Source of the DNA: Burkholderia savannae
Lineage (GTDB): Bacteria; Pseudomonadota; Gammaproteobacteria; Burkholderiales; Burkholderiaceae
Assembly: GCF_001524445.2 (NCBI RefSeq)
Contig: NZ_CP013418.1
Span: 682,001 to 746,000, forward strand
Direction of reading: 5' to 3'
DNA length: 64,000 bases
Made by a program: the position numbers and the translations under genes. Shown here in pieces: positions 1-7,563 of this stretch (positions are counted from its first letter, which is position 1; the number at the start of each line of letters is the position of its first letter). The notes below the pieces were generated by a model that was not told where the DNA came from, did no database searches, and saw nothing but the letters and a program-made list of their open reading frames with translations.

Positions 1-198
1 GGCTTTCACATCGTGCGGATCGAGCGCCGCGTGCCGGGCGATCCGGTGCCGTTCGACGCGGTCGCCGCCGACATCGCCGCGTTCCTCGCCGAGCGCGTGC
101 GGCACAAGGCGATCCAGCAATACGTGACGATTCTCGCGAGCGGCGCGCGCGTCGAGGGCGTCGCGTTCGGCGACGCGAACGGCCCGCTGGTTCAATGA
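1..198 (+). CDS. PpiC/NifM-type peptidyl-prolyl isomerase, C-terminal fragment
   Basis: The reading frame is open from base 1, so this is the last 65 residues of a gene that starts outside the window. The start of the fragment (GFHIVRIERRVPG) looks like the conserved end of a rotamase (PpiC/parvulin) domain. It is followed by a helical tail with AAFLAERVRHKAIQQYV, typical of NifM/PpiC proteins. In pseudomonads and Burkholderia a gene of this kind follows narGHJI and is thought to help nitrate reductase maturation, which fits the narK gene 24 bp downstream. The catalytic core is not visible here, so the assignment rests on the tail and the neighbour. Confidence 0.72.
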   Translation, partial: GFHIVRIERRVPGDPVPFDAVAADIAAFLAERVRHKAIQQYVTILASGARVEGVAFGDANGPLVQ

Positions 199-222
199 AC
201 TGATCGGGAAAGGAGGGCGGAC

Positions 223-1497
223 ATGGTCTCACAGCACGATTCCGGCGCGCTCGACCATGCGCCGGCGATTCCCGCGCGCGCGTGGTCGGTGCTTTTCGCG
301 AGCACGTTCGCGTTCCTCGTCTGCTTCGTCGTCTGGATGATGTTCGGCGTGCTCGGCATCCAGCTGCGCGAAGACTTGCATCTGAACGCGACCGAGTTCG
401 GGATGCTCACGTCGACGCCCGTGCTGACGGGCGCATTGATGCGGCTGCCGCTCGGCGCATGGACCGACCGCTTCGGCGGGCGCATCGTGATGACGGTGCT
501 GCTCGTCGTCTGCGCGGTGCCCGTCTATGCGGTCAGCTACGCGACCGCGCTTTGGCAGTTCCTGCTGATCGGGCTCTTTCTCGGCTGCGTCGGCGCGTCG
601 TTCGCGGTCGGCACGCCATACGTCGCGCGCTTCTTCCCGCCACAGCGGCGCGGGCTTGCGATGGGCGTGTTCGGCGCGGGTACGGCCGGCGCGGCGGTCA
701 ATCTGTTCGTCACGCCGCTGCTGCTCGCCGCGTACGGCTGGCGCGTCGTGCCGCGCGTGTACGCGGTCGCGCTTCTCGTCACCGCGGCGATCTTCTGGTT
801 CGCGTCGGCGCCCGATCCCGGCGCGGGCGCGCAAAAGGGCTCGTGGCTCGAATCGTTCGGGGTGCTGCGCGATCGGCGCGTGTGGAAGCTCTGCCAGTAC
901 TACTCGATCACGTTCGGCGGCTTTACGGCGCTGTCGCTGTGGATGCCGCAGTACCTGAAGAACGGCTATGGAATGTCGCTTGTCGCCGCGTCCGCGTTCG
1001 CGGCGGGCTTCTCGCTGCCGGGCTCGGTGCTGCGCGCGCTCGGCGGCGCGCTCGCCGACCGCTACGGCGCGCACGCGGTCACATGGTGGGGGTTGTGGGT
1101 CGCGTGGATTTGCCTGTTCCTGCTGTCCTATCCGCCGACCGACCTCGTGATCCACACGGTCGACGGCACCGCGACGCTGCGTCTCCATATTCCGCTCGCC
1201 GCGTTCGTCGTGCTGACGTTCGTGTTGGGCGCCGTGTTCGCGTTCGGGATGGCGTCGACGTTCAAGTACGTCGCCGACGATTTTCCGGACAACATGGGCG
1301 TCGTCACCGGCATCGTCGGGCTCGCGGGTGGGCTCGGCGGCTTCCTGCTGCCGATCATCTTCGGCGCGCTCGTCGACTTGCTTCGCGTGCGCTCGACGTG
1401 CTTCATGTTCCTGTACGGGATCGTCTGGGTGTCGCTGATCATCCTCTATCTGGCGGAGATCCGGCGCGTGCCGATCGCGGGCGCCGCCGCGCGCTGA
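223..1497 (+). CDS. narK: NarK-type nitrate/nitrite transporter (MFS)
   Basis: 424-residue major facilitator protein with about 12 hydrophobic segments. It belongs to the NarK1 branch, thought to import nitrate by proton symport across the inner membrane. The first half contains the family pattern GIQLREDLHLNATEFG, the MFS loop RLPLGAWTDRFGGR and the segment GTPYVARFFPPQRRGLAMG. The fifth segment reads GAGTAGAAVN where many relatives have GAGNAGAAVN, so the usual Asn is Thr. A second glycine-rich stretch, GLAGGLGGF, lies in the penultimate helix. The start has GGAGG 12 bases upstream. Position right after a PpiC-type gene suggests the end of a nar operon. Substrate (nitrate or nitrite) cannot be settled from sequence. 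Confidence 0.88.
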   Translation: MVSQHDSGALDHAPAIPARAWSVLFASTFAFLVCFVVWMMFGVLGIQLREDLHLNATEFGMLTSTPVLTGALMRLPLGAWTDRFGGRIVMTVLLVVCAVPVYAVSYATALWQFLLIGLFLGCVGASFAVGTPYVARFFPPQRRGLAMGVFGAGTAGAAVNLFVTPLLLAAYGWRVVPRVYAVALLVTAAIFWFASAPDPGAGAQKGSWLESFGVLRDRRVWKLCQYYSITFGGFTALSLWMPQYLKNGYGMSLVAASAFAAGFSLPGSVLRALGGALADRYGAHAVTWWGLWVAWICLFLLSYPPTDLVIHTVDGTATLRLHIPLAAFVVLTFVLGAVFAFGMASTFKYVADDFPDNMGVVTGIVGLAGGLGGFLLPIIFGALVDLLRVRSTCFMFLYGIVWVSLIILYLAEIRRVPIAGAAAR

Positions 1498-1501
1498 ACG
1501 A

Positions 1502-1831
1502 TCACGCGGCCTGCTCGGCGCCGGCAGGCGGCGCGTGCGGCTCGGCCGCGGCGCTGCGTTCGGCGCTCGACGGCGGGCGCTTGCGCGCGGAAGGTTCGAG
1601 GATGCTCGTCGCGTCGCCGAGGAAGAGCCAGTGAACCTGGCCGGGCGCGGACGCGTCCGATTCGCGGATCCAGTTCGCGCCGCAGGCGCGGCAGCGGAAC
1701 TTGCCGATCATGAGCGGCTTGCGAAACAGCGGCCGCAGCTTGGTCGGCTTGCCGAGCGCATCGAGCGGAACATCGCCCGACTCCGGATGCCGCTCGGCGA
1801 GGAGCGGCTGACAGACATCACAAGGTATCAT
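1502..1831 (-). CDS. Small protein with two CxxC pairs, unknown function
   Basis: 109 residues, convergent with narK and 4 bp from its stop. The N-terminal half has CDVC (residues 4-7) and CRAC followed by GANWIRE, the layout of a small zinc ribbon. The last 35 residues are Ala/Pro-rich and probably unstructured. I do not recognise a named family. The Cys spacing supports metal binding or nucleic-acid contact but does not show a function. The start is the first ATG of the frame, with only a weak purine run before it. Confidence 0.6.
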   Translation of the reverse strand: MIPCDVCQPLLAERHPESGDVPLDALGKPTKLRPLFRKPLMIGKFRCRACGANWIRESDASAPGQVHWLFLGDATSILEPSARKRPPSSAERSAAAEPHAPPAGAEQAA

Positions 1832-1890
1832 TGCTGCTTTCTACGGCACGGCACGACAAGGTGCGACACGGGCGCGCACGCGCCCACGAA

Positions 1891-2109
1891 TCAGGCGGTG
1901 GTCTTGCGGCGCGGCTGCGGCTTCGCGGCGCCGCGCGGGGCGACCGGGCTGCGCGTCTTGTAGCTCACGCCGTGCTGCTCGAGATAATCCCGAATCATCT
2001 GACGCACGACCTGCGACGGCGTCAGATCCTGCGCGGCGCACAACTGCTCGAACGCCTTCTTCTTGAAGGGGTCGATCAGGACGGTCAGACGGGCGCTTTT
2101 CGTTTCCAT
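1891..2109 (-). CDS. Ribbon-helix-helix DNA-binding protein (Arc/CopG type)
   Basis: 72 residues beginning METKSARLTVLI. The pattern is a short beta strand (ARLTVLID), then two helices (KKAFEQLCAAQDLTPSQ and VVRQMIRDYLEQHG). This is the ribbon-helix-helix fold of small repressors that dimerise on DNA. The tail is basic and Pro/Ala-rich. An ATG six codons upstream (2127) is possible, but it lies inside an inverted repeat and only a few bases after the likely transcription start, so the start at 2109 is preferred. No toxin gene adjoins it, so it looks like a stand-alone regulator rather than an antitoxin. The operator-like repeat just upstream suggests autoregulation. Confidence 0.75.
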   Translation of the reverse strand: METKSARLTVLIDPFKKKAFEQLCAAQDLTPSQVVRQMIRDYLEQHGVSYKTRSPVAPRGAAKPQPRRKTTA

Positions 2110-2122
2110 GGCGGGACACAGT

Positions 2123-2155
2123 GGCATGTATGTTAATCAAATTATAATACATGCC
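2123..2155 (-). promoter_or_regulatory. Inverted repeat and -10 element before the ribbon-helix-helix gene
   Basis: A perfect 9-bp inverted repeat (GGCATGTAT at 2123-2131, ATACATGCC at 2147-2155) flanks a 15-bp AT-only-like spacer. Read on the minus strand the spacer contains TATAAT (2146-2141), a perfect sigma70 -10 hexamer. A repressor bound to both arms would cover the promoter. The downstream ribbon-helix-helix protein is the natural candidate. A clear -35 hexamer is not seen. Confidence 0.6.
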
Positions 2156-2210
2156 GACTTCCGGACGATTTTTTGTCCGTTCCCTCATTTCCGGCGCAGC
2201 CGGGCCCGTA

Positions 2211-3041
2211 TCATGCGTCGACCGGTTCGCCGAACCGGCGCCAGTCGTAGCTCACGCCCAGTTCGATGCGCACGGCCGCCTCGACGAGATCGATGCTGTG
2301 CCCGCGGGCCAGCGCGTTCGCCCGCTCGATCATCGTCTCGAGCGACGGCAGCGGCGCATCGCTTTTCCACGCGAAGACGATCAGGTTCGACGCGCTGTCC
2401 TCGGCGGGCGCGAGCGCGGCCGAGGTGCCGAACACGTCGCGCAGTGCGGCGAGGCAATCGGCCACGCGCGGATCGTCGGTCAGCAGATTGACGACCAGCA
2501 CGCCGCCCGCCGCCAGATGGCGGCGGCAGTCCGCGTAGAACGGCCGGCTGCCGAGCTCGAGCGGCAGCCCGCCGGCGTCGAAGCCGTCGACGATCAGCAC
2601 GTCCGCGCACGCGTCGCCCGCGGACGCGACGTATTGGGCGCCGTCCGCGCACAGCACCGAGAAGCGCGCGTCGTCGGGCGGAATTCGGAACCGGTCGCGC
2701 AGCGCGATCACGTCCGGATTGATCTCGATCGACGTGATGCGCGCGTCGGGCAGGTGCCGGTACAGATATTTCGCGAGCGAGCCGCCGCCCAAGCCGATCA
2801 TCGCGATCCGGCGCGGCTCGGAGTGCAGCAACAGAAAGCCCATCATCGTGCGCGTGTAGCCGAGCGCGAGCAGATCCGGGCCGTCGACATACATGCAGCT
2901 TTGCATCCCGCGATCGTCGAAGCAGAGCGACACGAGGTGCGGCGTCTCGATCACGACGGGCGAGTTCGCGTGCGCGCAGCGGTGCGGCGCGGACAGCGGC
3001 CCGGACGAGTTCGCGGGCATGCCGGGAAAGCGTGGTTGCAT
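2211..3041 (-). CDS. Spermidine-synthase-like methyltransferase-fold protein
   Basis: 276 residues of the polyamine aminopropyltransferase fold. The cofactor loop reads MIGLGGGSLAKYL (residues 81-93), preceded by the family segment LGYTRTMMGFLLLH, and an acidic strand VLIVDGFDAGG follows in the second half. Classical SpeE has GGGDGG in the loop; here it is GLGGGSL, as in the many SpeE-like proteins of unproven substrate. It probably uses decarboxylated S-adenosylmethionine or SAM in the cytoplasm, but true spermidine synthesis is not shown. It follows the HPr-like gene by 19 bp on the same strand, and both probably share a transcript with the gene at 3391. Confidence 0.75.
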   Translation of the reverse strand: MQPRFPGMPANSSGPLSAPHRCAHANSPVVIETPHLVSLCFDDRGMQSCMYVDGPDLLALGYTRTMMGFLLLHSEPRRIAMIGLGGGSLAKYLYRHLPDARITSIEINPDVIALRDRFRIPPDDARFSVLCADGAQYVASAGDACADVLIVDGFDAGGLPLELGSRPFYADCRRHLAAGGVLVVNLLTDDPRVADCLAALRDVFGTSAALAPAEDSASNLIVFAWKSDAPLPSLETMIERANALARGHSIDLVEAAVRIELGVSYDWRRFGEPVDA

Positions 3042-3060
3042 CGGCCGGTTCTCCCGCGCG

Positions 3061-3321
3061 TCAGTTCGCGCTCAAGAGCGACGCGAGCGAATGAAGCGCG
3101 TCTTCCTCGTCCGGGCCGCTCGACAGAATCTGCATCTGCGTGCCGCGCTTCGCGCGCAGCGCGACGACGGACATCACGTCCTTCGCGTTCGCGCGGCGGC
3201 CGTTCGCGACGACGACGATGTCGCTCTGGAAGCGGCCCGCCGCGCCGGCGAGCGCCTGGCCCGCGAACGCGGCGTCGTAGCGCCCCCATTTCAGGCCGAT
3301 CTCGATCAATGCTTGTGCCAC
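3061..3321 (-). CDS. HPr-like protein lacking both phosphorylation sites
   Basis: The GTG start at 3321 is chosen because GAAGGA lies six bases upstream and the resulting 86 residues match HPr length. The second half is clearly HPr-like: FQSDIVVVANGRRANAK, then SSGPDEEDAL. Aligned to HPr at the FxS motif, the position of the PTS-phosphorylated His15 is Ala17, with no His in the N-terminal half. The position of the regulatory Ser46 is Asp48 (NAKDVM), which resembles a constitutively phosphorylated Ser. It therefore cannot carry phosphate in the PTS. A structural or regulatory role like that of HPr-type domains in other proteins is possible. Confidence 0.78.
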   Translation of the reverse strand: MAQALIEIGLKWGRYDAAFAGQALAGAAGRFQSDIVVVANGRRANAKDVMSVVALRAKRGTQMQILSSGPDEEDALHSLASLLSAN

Positions 3322-3390
3322 CGGGAATCCTTCAAGTGATTCGTTGCACGCGGGCCGTCGCGGCCGGCTCGCGCGCCTGCGCACTCAGTC

Positions 3391-3837
3391 TCAGTGCATC
3401 GCGCGCGCCTGCGCGCGGGCGAGGAACGCGAGCAGCTCGCCGTCCCATGCGCCATCCTGCAGGACGATTTTCGCCGTGTCGAGCGGCTTCATGTCGCGGT
3501 TCAGATGCACGAGCGCCAGCGAGCGGGGCGGGCACGGCCGCCGGAAGAAGCGCCCGTCGTCGTCGAGGAAGAGGCAGGGGCGCTGCCGGATCTGCGCGCT
3601 CGACACCGAGATCGGGTCCAGCACGTGGCGCGCCGATTCCTTCGGGTAGACGAAGATGACGTTCGTGCCGAGCGCCTCGAGGCGCTCGCACGCGGCCGAG
3701 AAGCGGTAGAGCATCTGAAAGCCGCGCTCGCCGCTCCTGCCGACGCCGACGATCACGAGGCCCTGCGTGCCCATTACGTCCCGCGGCACGCGGCGCGCGT
3801 AGTCGTGCGCTAGGAGCGCTATATGCATGTCGAACAT
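3391..3837 (-). CDS. Conserved protein, possibly thioredoxin-like fold, unknown function
   Basis: 148 residues from MFDMHIALLAHDYARRVP. It has a strand GTQGLVIVGVG, an amphipathic helix FQMLYRFSAACERLEALG, a second strand TNVIFVYPKESARHV, and RQRPCLFLDDDGRFFR. This strand-helix-strand order with a final helix resembles peroxiredoxin/thioredoxin-fold proteins, but no CxxC or peroxidatic Cys motif is present. No family is recognised with confidence. The start is the ATG at 3837; the ATG at 3828 is an alternative. It is the first gene of a likely three-gene minus-strand run with the HPr-like and spermidine-synthase-like genes. Confidence 0.6.
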   Translation of the reverse strand: MFDMHIALLAHDYARRVPRDVMGTQGLVIVGVGRSGERGFQMLYRFSAACERLEALGTNVIFVYPKESARHVLDPISVSSAQIRQRPCLFLDDDGRFFRRPCPPRSLALVHLNRDMKPLDTAKIVLQDGAWDGELLAFLARAQARAMH

Positions 3838-4391
3838 GCGTGCGTCCGGGTCGGGCCGCGCATCGGGGGGCGCGTGCGGTTGAGCCAATCGCCGGAACGG
3901 GCCGGCGCGTGATCGATCATTTTCGTGCGCGGGAGTGTATATGCACATAACATTAACATGGTATGTGCGTGCTCGGAAAGTGGGCAGGTGCGCCGGGCGA
4001 CGGGAGCCGATGCGCGGCAAGGGGATTGAAGCGGGCGCCGGCGCCTGACGGACGGCTTTCGGCGGGACGAATTGCGGGCGCAACCCGCGCAACAATGCTG
4101 CCGGCTTCGGCTTCGGCTTCGGCTTCGGCTTCGGCTTCGGCTTCGGCTTGGACCGATTGGCTGAACCCGCTGGAATTCGGCGCTCGACCGCACTTTCGCG
4201 CCCCGGGGTTCTCGTCGAGCGGCTCGAACGCGCCGCATGGCCGGCGCTCGGACGGTGGCGCTGGCGGTTTAGGGGCGCGAAGCGAAATCGCTCAACTGCG
4301 ACGGGCTGCGCCCGAAGCCGCGCCAATGGCGATCGCCTCGCGCCGACGCGCCGACCGGCACGGGGCCGCGCTCCACCCCGTCGATGCGCCG
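3838..4391. other. Intergenic stretch without a supportable gene
   Basis: About 550 bp between two minus-strand genes. It contains a hexanucleotide repeat (listed separately) and an AT-richer patch at 3930-3965 that may hold the promoter of the gene at 3837. The open frames crossing it are low-complexity Arg/Ala-rich readings with no family resemblance. Confidence 0.6.
4103..4150. repeat. Hexanucleotide tandem repeat (GGCTTC)8
   Basis: Seven perfect copies of GGCTTC followed by GGCTTG, 48 bp in all, in non-coding DNA. Such short GC-rich arrays are common and length-variable in the pseudomallei group. No gene reads through it convincingly. Confidence 0.95.
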
Positions 4392-5168
4392 TCAGTCCGC
4401 CCGCCTGCCGCCGCCCGGCCGGCTCGCCCATTCGCGCAGGTCATCGAGCATCGGGACGCCGGCCAGCACGACGAGCAGACCCGCGAGCGGGATCGTCACC
4501 GAGTAGCCGATGTGCTTGAAACCGAGCGCGCCCGCGAGGCCGCCCGAGAAGAACATCGCGAGCATCGTGCCGAGCACGCGCAGCTTCAGCCGGTTCGCGT
4601 ACACGTCCGGCTCGCCGGGCTCGGCCTGCGTCGAATTCCAGTAGAACAGCTTGCCGAGCTCGATGCCGAGATCGGTGACGATGCCCGTCATGTGCGTCGT
4701 GCGGATCTCGGCGTTCGAGAGCTTCGTGATGATTGCGTTCTGCAGGCCCATGATGAAGCACAGCAGAACGACTGTGACAGGCACGAAGAACGTCCGCCAG
4801 AGCGCCAGATGGCTGCCGAGAAGGCCGAAGCACAGCAGCAGGAACGCCTCGAGCAGCAGCGGAAACGCATAGCGGCTGTGCAGCCGCTTGCGCCGGCCCC
4901 AGTTGACGAGCACGGCCGACGCCGCCGCGCCGAGCAGGAACGACGCAAGCGACGCAACGCCCGCGAACACGAGCACGACGTTGCCGAGCGCCGCCTGATC
5001 GGCGATCGCCGACACGATCCCGCTCATGTGCGACGTGTACTGCTTGACGGCGAGAAAGCCGCCGGCATTCGCGGCGCCCGCGACGAACGCGAGGGAAAAG
5101 CCGAGGTGCCGGTTGGCGTCGAGATTGCGATCCTTTCCGGCGAGGCTGCGAAAGTAGGCGACTGGCAT
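4392..5168 (-). CDS. DUF1275 (YoaK-type) membrane protein
   Basis: 258 residues from the ATG at 5168 (MPVAYFRSLAG). Five to six hydrophobic segments are visible, including GFSLAFVAGAANAGGFLAV near the N-terminus and VVLVFAGVASLASFLLGAA. The pattern GFLAVKQYTSHMSG, followed by a second TTHMTG, is the signature of DUF1275 proteins, a widespread inner-membrane family without a proven substrate. It is divergent from the hyf-like operon, 388 bp away, with an inverted repeat between them. An upstream extension of the frame has no start with a good ribosome site. Confidence 0.82.
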   Translation of the reverse strand: MPVAYFRSLAGKDRNLDANRHLGFSLAFVAGAANAGGFLAVKQYTSHMSGIVSAIADQAALGNVVLVFAGVASLASFLLGAAASAVLVNWGRRKRLHSRYAFPLLLEAFLLLCFGLLGSHLALWRTFFVPVTVVLLCFIMGLQNAIITKLSNAEIRTTHMTGIVTDLGIELGKLFYWNSTQAEPGEPDVYANRLKLRVLGTMLAMFFSGGLAGALGFKHIGYSVTIPLAGLLVVLAGVPMLDDLREWASRPGGGRRAD

Positions 5169-5325
5169 GGCGTGACGTGGCGGCGGGCGAACCTGCGCAT
5201 TGCGCCCGCGTGCCCGGCAACCTTCGCGTTCGAGCGCCGAACAGGCGCGAAGCGAAGCGGGGCGCGACGGGGAGCGAGGCAATGCGGATCGACGCGTGTG
5301 GTGACAGATCGACAATGGTGCTAGG

Positions 5326-5344
5326 ATGATAACGACATTATCAT
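5326..5344. promoter_or_regulatory. 19-bp inverted repeat between divergent genes
   Basis: ATGATAA, five bases CGACA, then TTATCAT: a perfect 7-bp inverted repeat in an AT-rich island between the DUF1275 gene and the hyf-like operon. It lies 158 bp before the DUF1275 start and 213 bp before hyfB. The layout is that of an operator or activator site for one or both promoters. The protein that binds is not known. Confidence 0.5.
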
Positions 5345-5556
5345 ACTCTTGTAACGATATGGTCCTGCGTGGTCCTGCGATGACATCCCGCCCGGCGTCC
5401 GGAACCGATCAGGAGACAGGCGGCGCGGGCACGCGCCGCGCGCGCTGCGGCGCCGCATTCGCGCGGCCTTTAGCCGCTTGCGCGGCGCGCGCCGCTTCGC
5501 CATACTCGTTGGCACGTCCGTTGGCGCGACGCTAGGCGATCCGCGAGTCAAACAAC

Positions 5557-7563
5557 ATGGAACAGGGCCTGCTTCTCCGATGCGTGCTGTTCGTCGCGCT
5601 CGCGTGGCTCGCGCTCGGCTGCGCCGGACTCGCGAACATGCGTCGCACCGGTGCGGTCGCTCACGGTCTCTTTCCGCTCGGCGCGCTGGCCGGGCTCGCG
5701 CTCGCGGGCATCGGATTCGCCGGCGTGTTCGCCGAGCCGTCGACGGTCGTGCTGCCGCTCGGTCTGCCCGATCTGCCGTTCCATCTGCGCATCGACGCGC
5801 TGTCTTCCTACTTTCTGTTCGTGCTCGGCATGGTGACGGCGGGCGTCGGCGCGTTCTCGTCCGGCTACTTTCGCAAGGGCGAGGGCACGGCGCCCGGGCT
5901 CATCTGCTTCGAATACCACGCGTGCGCGGCAAGCATGGCGCTCCTCCTCGTCGCGGACGACGCGTACTGCTTCATGGTCGCGTGGGAGACGCTGACGCTG
6001 TCGGCGGCCTTCCTCGTGATGACGAATCACCGGATCGCCGAGATCCGCCGCGCGGCGTTCCTGTACTTTCTGATCTCGCACGTCGGCGCGCTCGCGCTGC
6101 TCTCGTGCTTCGGCCTGCTGCAGGCGGGCACGGGCGACTACACGTTCGCGAACATGCGCGTCCAGCATCTCGACGGGCTCGCCGCGTCGGCCGCGTTCTT
6201 GCTCGCGCTTGCCGGCTTCGGCGCGAAGGCGGGCGTCTTTCCGCTGCACGTCTGGCTGCCGGACGCGCATCCGGCGGCGCCGTCGCCCGTGTCCGCGCTC
6301 CTGAGCGGCTTCGTGCTGAAGGTCGGCCTGTACGGAATCCTGCGCACGGTGCTCGATCTGCTGCATGTGCAGGCCGCGTGGTGGGGCGTGCTGACGCTCG
6401 CGCTCGGCCTGTTCGGCGCGCTGCTCGGCGTCGTGTTCAGCACGATCCAGACCGACATGAAGCGGCTGCTCGCGTATTCGTCGATCGACAACATCGGGCT
6501 GATGTGCGTGAGCCTCGGCCTCACGATCCTGTTTCTCGGCTACCGTCTGCCCGCGCTCGCCGCGCTGTCGCTGACGGCGCTGCTGTATCAGATCGTCGCG
6601 CACGCGTGCTTCAAGAGCCTGCTCTTCCTCGGCACGGGCGCCGTGCTGCACGCGACGGGCGAGCGCAATCTCGGGCGGCTCGGCGGGCTGATCCGCTTCA
6701 TGCCGTGGACCGCGTGGGCGATGCTCGTTGCCGTCGCCGCGAGCGCCGGGCTGCCGCCGTCGAGCGGCTTCGTGTCGGAGTGGCTGCTGGTGCAGAGCTT
6801 CCTCTTCACGCCGGGCCTGCCCGATTCGGTGCTCGGGATGACGGTGCCGCTCGTCGCGGCGCTCGTTGCGCTGACGGCCGCGCTTGCCGGCTATGCGATG
6901 GTCAAGTTTTTCGGCATCGTGTTCCTCGGCCAGCCGCGCGAGCCGAAGCTCGAGCGCGCGCGCGACGCGAGCCCGTGGGAGCGCGTCGCGTTCTGCTGGT
7001 TCGCGGCGGCGAGCGTGCTGCTCGGCCTCGCGCCCGTCCAGTACGTGAAGGTGCTCGACGCGGTGACGCGCTCGCTGATCGGCGCGGGCATCGGCGGCAC
7101 GAACCACGGCTGGCTGCTGTTCGCGCCCGTGTCGGCCGCGCGCGCGAGCTACATGCCGGCGCTCTTCATGCTGTTCTTTCTCGCGTGCTGCGCGCTCGCG
7201 TGGCTGCTCGTGCGGCGCTTCTATCACGGGCGGCTCAGGCGCGCGGCGCCGTGGTCGTGCGGCCATCCGTTCGTGACCGCGCGGATGCAGGACACGGCCG
7301 AAGGCTTCGGCCAGCCGATCCGCGAGATTTTCACGCCGTTCTTCCGGATCGAGCGGCGGCTGCCTTCGCCGTTCGATTCGCGGCCGGAATACCGGATGAG
7401 CGTCGCGGATCGCACATGGCATTTGCTCTACGAGCCGGTCGCGGCGCTCGTGAATCGCGTCGCGGCGCTCGCCGGATTGCTGCAGACGGGCCGCATCGCG
7501 ATCTACCTGACGTACAGCTTCGTCGTGCTGATCGTGCTTCTGACGGTGGTGAGACGATGGTGA
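5557..7563 (+). CDS. hyfB: Hydrogenase-4 component B-like (antiporter-type membrane subunit)
   Basis: 668 residues, highly hydrophobic, 14 or more membrane segments, with the NADH-quinone oxidoreductase M/N proton-channel core. Visible landmarks are VAWETLTLSAAFLVM (the conserved Glu helix), FGAKAGVFPLHVWLPDAHP (the conserved Lys and HxWLPDAHP loop) and YSSIDNIGLMCVSLG. In Hyf, Hyc and complex I such subunits move protons or ions across the inner membrane. It opens a tight six-gene operon and overlaps hyfC by 7 bp. The first ATG of the frame is used; only a poor Shine-Dalgarno is seen. Confidence 0.87.
   Translation: MEQGLLLRCVLFVALAWLALGCAGLANMRRTGAVAHGLFPLGALAGLALAGIGFAGVFAEPSTVVLPLGLPDLPFHLRIDALSSYFLFVLGMVTAGVGAFSSGYFRKGEGTAPGLICFEYHACAASMALLLVADDAYCFMVAWETLTLSAAFLVMTNHRIAEIRRAAFLYFLISHVGALALLSCFGLLQAGTGDYTFANMRVQHLDGLAASAAFLLALAGFGAKAGVFPLHVWLPDAHPAAPSPVSALLSGFVLKVGLYGILRTVLDLLHVQAAWWGVLTLALGLFGALLGVVFSTIQTDMKRLLAYSSIDNIGLMCVSLGLTILFLGYRLPALAALSLTALLYQIVAHACFKSLLFLGTGAVLHATGERNLGRLGGLIRFMPWTAWAMLVAVAASAGLPPSSGFVSEWLLVQSFLFTPGLPDSVLGMTVPLVAALVALTAALAGYAMVKFFGIVFLGQPREPKLERARDASPWERVAFCWFAAASVLLGLAPVQYVKVLDAVTRSLIGAGIGGTNHGWLLFAPVSAARASYMPALFMLFFLACCALAWLLVRRFYHGRLRRAAPWSCGHPFVTARMQDTAEGFGQPIREIFTPFFRIERRLPSPFDSRPEYRMSVADRTWHLLYEPVAALVNRVAALAGLLQTGRIAIYLTYSFVVLIVLLTVVRRW

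Noticed and set aside
1891..2109. Antitoxin of a toxin-antitoxin pair
   Set aside because: No small toxin-like gene overlaps or adjoins it; the next genes are a zinc-ribbon protein and a spermidine-synthase-like protein.
5478..7556. Very long Arg/Ala-rich frame overlapping hyfB
   Set aside because: It is the second reading frame of the GC-rich hyfB gene; only the part from 7557 (hyfC) shows a real protein family.
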